Assembly: GCA_963555705.1 (NCBI GenBank) | Contig: OY743169.1 | Location: 47,728,124-47,792,123 of the forward strand | Length of the DNA: 64,000 nucleotides | Source: Ligustrum vulgare | Lineage: Eukaryota > Streptophyta > Magnoliopsida > Lamiales > Oleaceae | Direction: 5' to 3' | Shown: in pieces, positions 55,319 to 64,000 of the stretch | How positions within the stretch are numbered: the stretch's first letter is position 1 | How the letters are laid out: every line of letters begins with the position of its first letter | The notes under the pieces: generated by a model | What the model saw: the letters and a program-made list of their open reading frames with translations, nothing else | Told to the model about the DNA's origin: nothing | Database searches by the model: none | Position numbers and translations under genes: made by a program

Positions 55319-58300
55319 TGTAGCGACCAAGATTTTACGCAATTAATAATTATTTTAATATTTAGAAAATTGTGTCGCTATTGTTTTGAAATTAATGCCG
55401 CGACGGATTCGTCTAGCCAAGTCAAGAAATATCGATTTTGTTCGATTTTAAATTAAAATCCGAATTTCTAAAATTATGTTATTTTAATTATTTATTCAAA
55501 GTATTATTTTCAAAATCATTTTGAATTCCAAATTTATTAAAATATCTCAATTTTCCTTATTCAAATTATTTCAAGTCCAAATACGTAATTCGATTTTATC
55601 TCAAAATTTATTTATTCTCAAATTTATTTCCAGTCCAAAATATATCAGTTTTAGTACAATTCTTTACATAAAAACATCATCATTATATATATAAAATTTT
55701 ATATCTATTTTCTATTTTCATATTCCATATCATTATACAAACACCAAAGCATTTCCAACTAATCTCTACACAATTTCATCATCCTTCCATGTGCAAACTC
55801 CATCTTTACACTCCATTTTTAGCCCCCACGTTTTCTCCTCCTTCCTTTTCTTTGTCCACCAAAAACAACCATCATTATGGTTCAAGAACATAATTATCAT
55901 CATAATCATCACTCGGCCAAGAGCAAATACCCAGCATCATCTCACCAACTACACCTACCACCATTCCAATTCATCATTATAACATCCCTTTCATCACAAA
56001 TCACATTCAAGTAATAATTCAGTCTCCATTCCCACCTTTCACTACCATCTCACGCAGCCATTCCCATTATCATCAATCCACACAATTTCAAGAAAACAAA
56101 CTCAATTTCCAATCTGCAAATCAAACCAACACCGTCCATCATCACCAACCCCATTTGCAGCAACAGTCTCCACCACCCCAGTCACCAGTGCTCAATCAAA
56201 CAAACCAATCCTCAATCAGTCACCACCGGTCAGCCACAATACCACCACTGCCGGAACCACTGTTATCATCACCAAAGCAGCCACTCAACCAAACCAACAA
56301 TCAAACCAAGTTCACTGCCTACCCAAGAAAACCAATCAGTCCAAACCACCTATGCAGCCACCACCGTTCATCATCAATATCAACCGCCCAACTACCTGCA
56401 ACACCGTCATCTTCAAACACCCAACATCATCATCATCTCCATCATCACTTTCCCCGCACCCAACCTCAGTCGAGAACCCAAAACACCATCACCATCATAC
56501 AACCATAAAACAAACCCAAAACTCAGATTAAGTCAAGCCCAAGACTTACCTCAATCACCGCCGTAAGAACGCAGCCCTAAGTTCGAAATTTGAGTTTCGA
56601 TTTCACTTTGATTCTGCGACAGTCTCGCACAAATCAGCCCCCCAAAAACCCAGCCTTTTGTACACCGTCACTTGCTACTAATCCCGCCGGTGTTGCGCCG
56701 GCGAGTCACCGGCTGAAGGTCGGATTTTGAATTGGTTTCGCCTCCTCCACCCCTTTTCTTCTCTGCTGCAGTCGAGCGAATGAGAGAGAGAGAGAGAGAG
56801 ATTAAATCTGAGGATATTAATATTAATTTTCAGAATTTGCACTTAAAGCCCCCAAGTTTTGAAAGGTTTTCAAACCAGTCCCTATGTTTTAAAAAAGGTT
56901 TTATTTCAGTCCTTTCAGCTTTTAAACTTATCAATTTCAGCCCTTAAGTTTTAAATGATTTTATTCATCCTTCATTTTCAAAATCTACTATTTCAACCCT
57001 ATTGTTTTGAGTTTCCGACTCAACTTTCAAAAGTATTCATTTTAATCCCTCAACTTTCAAAACATCAATTTTAGTCCTCAAATTATAATTTATCATTTTG
57101 AACCATATATTCGATAGACTAAAGTGACTTATTGGCTAAGACGAAGCGTACGGAGAATTTAAAGAAATTGAAGTCATTCCCGCTCAACATTGCACTCGTC
57201 GGATTTGATGTAGACTCGCACTTATTAATTGATTTAAATTATGATTTCATATAAATGTCATGTGACTTGTGAAAGTCAATTTTCAAGAAAATTAAGTATG
57301 TTTTATGAAAGGTAAATATACCTTATGTTTTTATGAAAAGTAAGTATACCCTATGTTTTTACGATAATGTTTTATATGTTTTGGATCATTGCTATGCACA
57401 TAAGAATTCTTACCACCTAAGTTCGGTAAAATTCTTGTGTCTCCATAAGTTTATGAGGATTTGCCATGAAGTTCGGTAAAATTCCTATGTTTCCATATGT
57501 TTATGAGGATTTACCACCTAAGTTCGGTAAAATTCCTGTCTCATATGTTTATGAGGATTTCGATCCTATCTTATGTTATGATGGAAATGATCCCTATGAA
57601 TTTCAAGAATTATGTTTTGGTATACTTACTGTTATTATGATTTTACTGCATAAGAATTCTTGCCACCTAAGTTCGGTAAAGTTCTTGTGTCTCCTTATGT
57701 TTATGAGGATTTCAATCCTATCTTATGTTATGCTTTCAAAAGAAATTATGCTTGGCATAATTAAAATGTTTTTATAAGTATATGGTTTTCAAAGAGCTGT
57801 TTTCAAAGAGCTATTTTCAAAGAGCCTATGATTTGCAAAATATGTCCCATGCTGTAATGCACAATATGAGTTTTATCAAGAGCCGTTTTATAAAGAAGCT
57901 CTATCAATGCCCGTTTTATAAAGAGCCGGGATTTATGTGTTTAATCATCTTATAAATTAAATTAATTTGCGATGAGTCTACTGAGTATTTCCCCCATGAA
58001 ATACTCACCCTACTTTTTAACAATTTTGCAGATTTCGGAGACGGTGGCGAGCGATGAATGATGGTGGCAATAATCGTTAAACGGTTGAAAGTTTGACGTT
58101 AATGATTTCCGTATTTTTCCAAACAATCGAATAATTTAGAGAAGTTCATTTATTTGAGAAATTATGACATTGTCAATTTCTTTACAAAATTAATGGTTCG
58201 ATTTACTATTTCAAATGGTTTCATAAATGTTTCAATTTTATCGGCCATTACAGTTTATTTAATGTTGCCAAAAATGAATTTCAATTATTTCTTCCGCAAA

Positions 58301-58369
58301 AATATTATTCGAAAAATTTAGACAGAAAATGACATAGTGAATCGGGTATACGGAACTCGGGGCGCTACA
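55319..58369 (+). mobile_element. solo LTR, 3,051 bp (TGTAGCGAYC family)
   Basis: It starts TGTAGCGACC and ends GGGGCGCTACA, with the exact duplication TAAGA (55314-55318 and 58370-58374). It is the same family as the LTR at 11828. It contains C/A-rich sequence (55.8-56.6 kb) that yields a 117-codon Pro/Ser/His frame, a (GA)n tract (56779-56802) and GTCCCT-type repeats (56830-57110). A second tandem repeat of about 75-85 bp with core CACCTAAGTTCGGTAAAATT lies at 57413-57720. No internal retrotransposon domain, so it is a solo LTR. Confidence 0.93.
57413..57720 (+). repeat. tandem repeat AAGTTCGGTAAAATTC...ATGTTTATGAGGATTT in the solo LTR
   Basis: Four units containing AAGTTCGGTAAARTTC and GTTTATGAGGATTT, at about 57420, 57470, 57522 and 57669; unit spacing is irregular. 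Downstream at 57790-57930 a shorter TTTTCAAAGAGC/TTTATAAAGAGC repeat follows. Confidence 0.8.
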
Positions 58370-58465
58370 TAAGATAAGACAAATTAATCCATCAACAAGA
58401 TTATAACAAATTGATTTTATTGTCAATGCCAACAGTTGGCATACATTGGGAAATATTGTTAAGTA

Positions 58466-58849
58466 TTTAAATTTATATTTTCGTTGAATGAGTTCATTTG
58501 AATGAATTGAAAATTGAGTAATGAGTTGTCTAATGTTTTTAGTTAAGTATAAGACTTTTGTATTATTGAGCTTTAGACTTTAAATTATTGGACAATATTT
58601 GCCAATTGAAAAAAAAAGATATTAAAAATTTTGCGAGAACGAACGAAAAATATTACGAGAACGAAATCTAAGAGCCTATAGTGTAAAAAATTTTGGTTTT
58701 TGTGATTTTTTTTAATTTTTTATGAATGTGTGGTTTAAAAAAGTTTGAAAAGTAAAACATAATGAACTTAACTAAAAATAAATGATTAAAATTAAATTTA
58801 AAAAATTGAGTTAAAATTTTTATCATTAACAAATAGGAGCGAAAGTTAT
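58466..58849. other. AT-rich spacer before the LINE
   Basis: AT-rich sequence without a gene or clear element ends. Confidence 0.45.
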
Positions 58850-59523
58850 CTACGATGTCGAAGATTGGATGCTGCAACCGCCGACGAACACCAGCAACTC
58901 GCCGCCGCCGACGACCCCCACCAAGCTAGGGTTTTTTAGTCTTCTCTCTTGTCTGAAATTGTGCGCAGCTAGGGTTTCCCGTTTACTGTTCATACGTGGG
59001 CTGCACTTCAAAATTGGAGGTCGATTTGTGTTTTTTCAAGGACTTTCAGCATTGGGCTTTCAAATTCCAACTGAATAACAACTTTTACAGTGATTATTAC
59101 ATAGTTTCTGGATGATTCTTGAAGATTAGAGCACCTAGGGCACGGTTTGCTGTCTTCAAACTTCAGCAGCGTTTTTTGGCTTAAATTTCTGGATTTTCAA
59201 GCTGCTTTCTACTGGGTTTTGATATTGGCAATTAGGGGAAGCTTCTTGGGATGATTTTTCAGCTAGTTTGAGCTCCATTGCTGCCCATACCTGTGCGGTT
59301 ACTGTTCATACAGGATTGGGACTGGTTATTTGGGTCGTTTACTGTTCACTCGAGAACTTCAATTCGATTTTGGGTCGTTTTCTAGCCTGCTCCAACATTA
59401 ATGCTGTCCATTTCTGCAATTCTTATTGTTCATACGTGATGGTTCTTCCGAGGAGATACTGGAGCTTCAGGACGCGATACAAGGTTTTCATGATCCTTGT
59501 CCAACAATGGAGGTGAAGTCAGA
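58850..59523 (+). promoter_or_regulatory. LINE 5' UTR / presumed internal promoter with TACTGTTCATAC repeats
   Basis: The motif TACTGTTCATACG or a close variant occurs at about 58983, 59299, 59338 and 59428. Plant L1 5' UTRs hold the internal promoter, so these repeats are candidates for regulatory sites (inference). Confidence 0.45.
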
Positions 59524-60645
59524 ATGGTGGAGAGAACCAGACATACAGGATATGAGATACAAATAACAGTGGATGCAGCTCTCTGGTTAATTGAGGCGCT
59601 AGACACAGTTTGCAGAACAGGTAGTGTGGGAAGAAGCAGAACACTTTTCAGAAACAGTAAAATTAGTTTATGGTGGGAACGATTTCGAAATAACAGAGGT
59701 GAGTTCTTGAAAATCTCTACCTTGAGAAACAGATTGATAGGAAACATCATAGTCCCTTCAGAGGAGGAAGGTAAAGGGTGGAAGGATTTCATAAATTTTC
59801 TGGGAATGGTTATTGGAAAGGAGAGCAGAAGGCAACGGCAAGTAACAATAATACAACCACAGAAATCAAAAGAGGTAATGCAGGAGAAAAAATCATGGGC
59901 AACAGTGGTAAGGGGAAAATGCACACCGGAGGAGAAACAAGACAGGAACATACCTGGTGAAAACATACAACAGTGTCCTGTACAATGCAACGAAGCTAAG
60001 CAAACGCAGAAAAAGATGACCCATGCAGTGTTACTTTCCAGGGAGACAAGTCACATACCTTGGGAAGCCATTCAATATGGGCTGAAGAACTCATTGAATA
60101 TACAATATGAAGTCAGACCTCTATATGATGACAGGGCGCTAATATGGTGTGTAAATGAAAAAGAAAGAAATGGATTGGTCAATTTAAAACAACTAAGTAT
60201 CCCAGCGGTCACTACAGTCTCCTTCTTGCCTTGGAACTGGAACAACCAGAAGGACAAAGTAAAGGTGGATTGCAGAAGCAGCTGGATGGGAGTGGAGGGG
60301 CTTCCTTTGAATTTATGGAATATACATGTGTTTAAAGTAATTGGGAATCTCTGTGGAGGATTACTGGATATAGATAAGGAGACAGGAGAAAAAGAGTTAT
60401 TGACTCACGCTCGACTGAGGCTAAAAGGCAATGAGAAGGGCTTTGTCCCAGAAACAATCTGCTTACCATATGAAGGTTCTGAAATCACAATTAGGTTCTT
60501 CAAATTGAATGATAGAAGATACAGATTTCATGGAATTTTTAACACCTTATGGAAACAAGGAGAAGTCAGAAACGAGCAGGTAACTTCCTCAGGTGCCGAA
60601 GATGTAACGACGGTAACAGATGTAGAAGATGATGATGTGACATAA
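59524..60645 (+). CDS. LINE ORF1, N-terminal part, 373 aa
   Basis: The first ATG of the open frame is at 59524 (MVERTRHTGYEIQI); the frame is open upstream to a TTG at 59497. Residues 175-330 fit the RNA-binding DUF4283-like region of plant LINE and LINE-derived proteins: PLYDDRALIWCVNEKERNGL, FLPWNWNNQKDKVKV, SWMGVEGLPLNLWN and IGNLCGGLLDIDKET. No CCHC knuckle is seen. It ends at TAA (60643-60645), but the same frame stays open for a further 523 codons, so this is probably one ORF1 with a single nonsense codon. Confidence 0.75.
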   Translation: MVERTRHTGYEIQITVDAALWLIEALDTVCRTGSVGRSRTLFRNSKISLWWERFRNNRGEFLKISTLRNRLIGNIIVPSEEEGKGWKDFINFLGMVIGKESRRQRQVTIIQPQKSKEVMQEKKSWATVVRGKCTPEEKQDRNIPGENIQQCPVQCNEAKQTQKKMTHAVLLSRETSHIPWEAIQYGLKNSLNIQYEVRPLYDDRALIWCVNEKERNGLVNLKQLSIPAVTTVSFLPWNWNNQKDKVKVDCRSSWMGVEGLPLNLWNIHVFKVIGNLCGGLLDIDKETGEKELLTHARLRLKGNEKGFVPETICLPYEGSEITIRFFKLNDRRYRFHGIFNTLWKQGEVRNEQVTSSGAEDVTTVTDVEDDDVT

Positions 60646-62217
60646 TCAAACATAAGATTGATGTGTGACGGGGCAACAGAAGTTCAAAATACTGATACAG
60701 ATGGAAAGAGAGGAAAATTGGCTTTCTGCATGAAGAGTCCCAAAGACGGCGAGGTCAGTACTGTAAAGACAAATTACAGCTTCATGCAGACAGAACTCAA
60801 GAAGGCTACAGCTTACGAGAGGAACACAGTAAGCCTCAGAGAAATTTTTGAAAAACTGAATCATTATCTGACATTGGAAAACCCAAATGCTGCACAGGTC
60901 AGCGCATCTCCAACGATGACAGGAAGTATCGGGCTTCCACTGCAACATAGAGGAACAAGGGATAGAACATATCCCATTTCGGACAGACTACTTGCAGCGC
61001 TGAAGGACTTTGATTTTGGACCGATCATTAACAATTTCAAAAACCCAAACCCAATTCCCAATTCCAGCAATAACACAACACAATGTTGGATTACTCAGCC
61101 CAGATCGTCTATGCGGAAGAAGACGACAACAATTTTCAGAGCAGGTGTTGGAAATGAAAAACACAAATGTTTCATCCAAGGGATTATATACAGCTGCAGA
61201 AATGGCCATTTTGAAGTTGAGGAGAACTGTAAAGGGAAACCTGTACTGAGTTATGAGGAGGAAGACGAAGCCGAAAATGATAAGGAGATACAAGAGGTAT
61301 TTGCAGGAACCTTGAAGAACAATAGAAACATAACAATATCCTCTAAAGCAGAAACGGACATTATTTCGGGAATTGATACACACTCAGGATTGGAAAATAT
61401 ATGGGAAAATGAAGAAACAACGGAAGATGATATATGCATAATCGAGAATATAGAGGAATCCGAGCAGAGTGCTTCCAATGCTGAAGAATATGAGACAGAC
61501 AATGACACTGAACAGGATCATAATGCGATAGAGGGAATTGGGGACCTATTCCTAGAGTGGCAGAGACCTTTTCAAGAGAACAAGGCACAGGGAAAGCTGG
61601 ACCTGAAGAATCAACCGACAAATCCCACGCAACTGGCACACGCTCTAACATACAAAGATGATCCAACCTCAGTTTCATATACCAAACTAGTTAACAGACC
61701 TGAATTCTCTACTTTTTCTACCACAACTCAACGGCCAACAAAGCCAGGTATTATTGACCTATCTCACTCTCATTTGGTAATTTCTAGAGATATTCCAGTT
61801 TCTGGTGATATAAACAAAGGTGCTATTGAAGAGGAAAAACAGAAATATCTCGCACCAGTCGTTGGAACTGGTACTATACCTGATACTACACAAAATAATT
61901 GCACAAGTGCATCCGATTCTTTGGAAATGTCAAATTTTGTTCATCCTAACCATATCCAAAAAGGGATAGTAAGTGGGGATACAGGAATCCGAAAGGAGGA
62001 TGATTTGGAGAGGTTGTCATATATCCTTAAAACATTGCAGTTATCCCTAGTCCCTTTAAGACCTCAAGAATATCACAAAAAGGGTAGGAACGTTGTCAAC
62101 ACAAGGAAAAAGACCAAAAAGGGGGTTAGAGAATTAAAAAATCTCCATAGCAGTATCAACTACGATAGGAGACTATTGACAGGTGAAACAGACAGGGAGA
62201 ATGAAAGTCTTCAATGA
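60646..62217 (+). CDS. LINE ORF1, C-terminal part, in the same frame after TAA
   Basis: In-frame continuation of ORF1 with its own first ATG at 60661 (MCDGATEVQNTD). It is acidic, low in hydrophobic clusters and apparently disordered, with EEEDEAENDKEIQEVF and EESEQSASNAEEYETDNDTE. I recognise no domain and no zinc knuckle. The stop TGA (62215-62217) overlaps the ORF2 start as ATGA, suggesting coupled translation. It may be expressed by readthrough of the TAA, by reinitiation, or not at all. Confidence 0.6.
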   Translation, partial: SNIRLMCDGATEVQNTDTDGKRGKLAFCMKSPKDGEVSTVKTNYSFMQTELKKATAYERNTVSLREIFEKLNHYLTLENPNAAQVSASPTMTGSIGLPLQHRGTRDRTYPISDRLLAALKDFDFGPIINNFKNPNPIPNSSNNTTQCWITQPRSSMRKKTTTIFRAGVGNEKHKCFIQGIIYSCRNGHFEVEENCKGKPVLSYEEEDEAENDKEIQEVFAGTLKNNRNITISSKAETDIISGIDTHSGLENIWENEETTEDDICIIENIEESEQSASNAEEYETDNDTEQDHNAIEGIGDLFLEWQRPFQENKAQGKLDLKNQPTNPTQLAHALTYKDDPTSVSYTKLVNRPEFSTFSTTTQRPTKPGIIDLSHSHLVISRDIPVSGDINKGAIEEEKQKYLAPVVGTGTIPDTTQNNCTSASDSLEMSNFVHPNHIQKGIVSGDTGIRKEDDLERLSYILKTLQLSLVPLRPQEYHKKGRNVVNTRKKTKKGVRELKNLHSSINYDRRLLTGETDRENESLQ

Positions 62218-64000
62218 GGATCATTAGTTGGAATGTTAGAGGATTGGGTGGTAAGAAAAAAAGAAAATTGATAAAGGAGATGTTATGTAAGGAAAGACCG
62301 GATGTTGTAACAATACAGGAAACAAAGAGGTCAGTATTTGATAACAAGTTTATTGGAAGTATTTGGGGCTCTAGATTTAAGGAGTGGGTTTTTCTACCAT
62401 CTGTAGGTAAATCTGGGGGTATTTTAACAATGTGGGACTCAAGAGTCTTGAGGGGGAAAGAAGTAGTTTTGGAAAATTTTTCGGTGTCAGTACAGCTAGA
62501 ATCAGTTATGGGAGGAGAATATTGGTGGTTCTCTGGGATATATGGACCTTGTAATCCAAAAGAAAGATCTGGGTTTTGGGAAGAGCTGGCGGGATTATAT
62601 GGTTTGTGTGGAACTAGATGGTGCATGGGTGGTGATTTCAATGTTGTACGTTACCCGTCAGAAAAATTGAATGGTTCAAATTACACTAGAAGCATGAGAA
62701 AATTTGACTGTTTTATAAGAGAGGCAGGGTTGAAGGATTTAACGCTCTCAAATTCAGAATTTACATGGACAAATATGAGAGAAAGATTGGCATGCTCAAG
62801 ATTGGATAGATTCCTCTTTACGGAAGGATGGGAAGGTATGTTTGAGATAACTAGACAGGAAGCCCTTGTTCGAGTCACCTCAGACCATTGCCCAATTGTG
62901 CTTGACACAAGTAGATTCAAATGGGGTCCTACTCCTTTTCGTTTTGAAAATATGTGGATTAGGCATAAGGATTTCAAAAAGAAGTGGAAGGAATGGTGGG
63001 AAGAGTGTGATCATGAAGGATGGGCGGGCTATAAGTTTATGGGAAAAATGGAAACTATTAAGGATCATTTGAAAATGTGGAATAAAGAAGAGTTTGGTGA
63101 TGTGAGGATGGAGAAGATAGCAACAATGAACAGAATAGAGGATATTGACAAAATGGAAGGGGAGCAAGGCATAAGTATAGAGGACAGAAATGAAAGAAGG
63201 AATCTAAAAAGAAATCTTCAGGAACTAATCATTAGAGAAGAAACATCATGGAATCAAAAAACAAAGATCAAAGGAGTAAAGGAATGGGACCATAATACTA
63301 AGATGTTTCACAGAATCGCGAGTGGTAGGAAGACAAATAATTTGATCAACAAACTGGAAAATAGGAATGGAGTGATGTTGCATACTGAGGAGGAAATTGA
63401 GAAAGAGATTATTGATTTCTTTCAAAATCACTTTAAAAGAAATGGAGTGGCTAACTTTGGCTTTGAAGGAATTGAATGGGCAAGTATTGATTATTACAAG
63501 TCAAAGTTAGAGGAACCGTTCACAGAACAAGAGGTGAGAAAAACTCTATTTGATTGTGATGGAGATAAAGCGCCGGGTTCAGATGGTTTTTCTATGGCGG
63601 CGCTACAAGAGAATTGGGATGTTATCAAAGAGGATTTGATGAAAGTGTTCTCAGAATTTTATGATGATGGAATTGTGAATGCAAGGGTGAATGAGACTAT
63701 CATATGCCTAATTCCCAAAAAATTGAGTTCGGTTGCCATCAAGGATTTTCGGCCAATAAGTTTGGTGACTTCTCTATATAAGATAGTGGCAAAAGTGCTA
63801 TCACTGAGACTAAAGGAAATTATGCCACAAACGATTGATGGAGCCCAATGCGCGTTTGTTAAAGGACGGCAAATTTTAGATTTGGTGTTAATTGCAAATG
63901 AAATTGTAGAGGAATATAGGATGAAAAAGAGAGAAGGAGTGGTGTTCAAGATTGATTTTGAAAAGGCGTATGATCATGTTAGTTGGGAATTTTTAGATTT
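62214..64000 (+). CDS. LINE ORF2: endonuclease and reverse transcriptase (partial, open to window edge)
   Basis: From ATG at 62214 I read about 595 codons without a stop. Residues 1-225 form an exonuclease-endonuclease-phosphatase domain with SWNVRGLG, IQETK (catalytic Glu), SGIYGP, GGDFNVV, SRLDRF and SDHCPI (catalytic Asp-His). This enzyme nicks the target DNA. Reverse transcriptase follows from about residue 440: DKAPGSDGFSM, CLIPKKLSS, DFRPISLVTSLYKIVAKVL, CAFVKGRQI and FKIDFEKAYDHVSWEFLD, which holds the first catalytic Asp. The FADD-type motif and any C-terminal domain lie beyond the window. The lack of damage implies a recent insertion. Confidence 0.93.
   Translation, partial: MRIISWNVRGLGGKKKRKLIKEMLCKERPDVVTIQETKRSVFDNKFIGSIWGSRFKEWVFLPSVGKSGGILTMWDSRVLRGKEVVLENFSVSVQLESVMGGEYWWFSGIYGPCNPKERSGFWEELAGLYGLCGTRWCMGGDFNVVRYPSEKLNGSNYTRSMRKFDCFIREAGLKDLTLSNSEFTWTNMRERLACSRLDRFLFTEGWEGMFEITRQEALVRVTSDHCPIVLDTSRFKWGPTPFRFENMWIRHKDFKKKWKEWWEECDHEGWAGYKFMGKMETIKDHLKMWNKEEFGDVRMEKIATMNRIEDIDKMEGEQGISIEDRNERRNLKRNLQELIIREETSWNQKTKIKGVKEWDHNTKMFHRIASGRKTNNLINKLENRNGVMLHTEEEIEKEIIDFFQNHFKRNGVANFGFEGIEWASIDYYKSKLEEPFTEQEVRKTLFDCDGDKAPGSDGFSMAALQENWDVIKEDLMKVFSEFYDDGIVNARVNETIICLIPKKLSSVAIKDFRPISLVTSLYKIVAKVLSLRLKEIMPQTIDGAQCAFVKGRQILDLVLIANEIVEEYRMKKREGVVFKIDFEKAYDHVSWEFLD

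Larger units (their letters stand above)
54000..58465 (-). pseudogene. hAT remnant, tandemly duplicated (about 651-bp unit), second copy split by a solo LTR
   Basis: The left edge GGGACGGAGCCACGATTTC resembles a plant hAT terminus. On the minus strand 54756-54514 encodes a dimerisation-domain piece (LVLTLPVSTTTERTLSAMRS), like the hAT at the left end of the window. The whole block repeats 651 bp later (TCAATTGTTGAT at 54151 and 54802). Copy 2 runs to 55318 and resumes at 58370-58465 after the solo LTR. Both copies have frameshifts. Confidence 0.8.
58850..64000 (+). mobile_element. L1-type LINE, 5' part, continues beyond the window
   Basis: It comprises a 5' UTR (about 58850-59523), an ORF1 region (59524-62217, broken once by TAA) and ORF2 (62214 to the edge) with endonuclease and reverse transcriptase. 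There are no LTRs. The exact 5' end is uncertain; LINE copies are usually 5'-truncated, but here a substantial 5' UTR is present, suggesting a nearly full-length copy. Confidence 0.88.

Noticed and set aside
55791..56508. Pro/Ser/His-rich frames of 63 and 117 codons
   Set aside because: They lie within the non-coding solo LTR; composition follows a C/A-rich repeat and no domain is visible.
59430..59990. Minus-strand 186-codon frame
   Set aside because: Antisense to LINE ORF1, which has recognisable motifs on the plus strand.
62156..63167. Minus-strand frames of 95-161 codons
   Set aside because: Antisense to LINE ORF2.
1..64000. tRNA or rRNA genes, organellar DNA
   Set aside because: No cloverleaf A/B-box pairs, rRNA cores or organellar gene sequences were seen; tRNA-like strings are retrotransposon primer-binding sites.

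Overview
The window is nuclear DNA of a flowering plant, probably a eudicot with a large repeat-rich genome. It contains a P-class pentatricopeptide-repeat gene, plant-specific retrotransposon lineages (Athila, Tat, copia, TRIM, LINE), a CACTA element with its subterminal repeats, hAT and Stowaway elements, and a broken plant cytochrome P450. I see no bacterial or organellar genes, no rRNA or tRNA, and no CRISPR array. I cannot name the species.

Layout. 1-1645 is the 3' part of a decayed hAT element, inserted beside a FAR1-like relic (1650-1960). The one convincing, intact host gene is the PPR gene (2657-4102, minus). 5.5-6.57 kb is an island of repeated ATTACA. 6573-8392 is a solo LTR. 9183-10287 is a Stowaway-type MITE with a hAT element inside it. 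From 11.4 to 35.7 kb there is a deep nest. An old minus-strand copia is split by a solo LTR (11828-28908). That LTR is itself split by a 9.5-kb copia (12770-22252) and a 5.1-kb CACTA (23193-28308). The 9.5-kb copia holds a 3.1-kb non-autonomous LTR element (15075-18139). The old copia also carries a 956-bp TRIM (29103-30058) and abuts a second copia (33.0-35.7 kb), which holds a hAT element (34398-35243). 35.7-40.2 kb is a minus-strand Athila-like derivative without recognisable pol. 42.5-52.5 kb is a Tat-lineage gypsy element split by a 5'-truncated Athila. Its distal RT part carries a hAT MITE (51952-52241). A CYP97-type P450 fragment follows (52505-52960), then a tandemly duplicated hAT remnant interrupted by another solo LTR (55319-58369). 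A LINE runs off the right edge (about 58.85 kb to the end).

The nesting rests mostly on boundaries I could read base by base. Each of these insertions is flanked by an exact target-site duplication: GTTAT (6573-8392), ACTATTAT (9309-10147), TTAAC (11828-28908), CGTAA (12770-22252), TGA (23193-28308), CCAGG (29103-30058), CTAGAGAC (34398-35243), GCAGAAGA (51952-52241) and TAAGA (55319-58369). Hand-counted LTR divergence agrees with the nesting: about 2.3% for the inner 3.1-kb element against about 6% for the copia that contains it.

Two loci still look functional at the coding level. One is an 11-exon gene in the CACTA element, whose predicted 747-aa product joins a plant En/Spm-type domain to an Ulp1-like cysteine peptidase with its catalytic residues present. 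The other is the LINE ORF2, open from its ATG to the window edge. I did not find a clearly new cellular system. The most unusual items are the CACTA gene, the protease-only LTR element, the split LINE ORF1, and a GTCCCT-type minisatellite shared by unrelated LTR elements.
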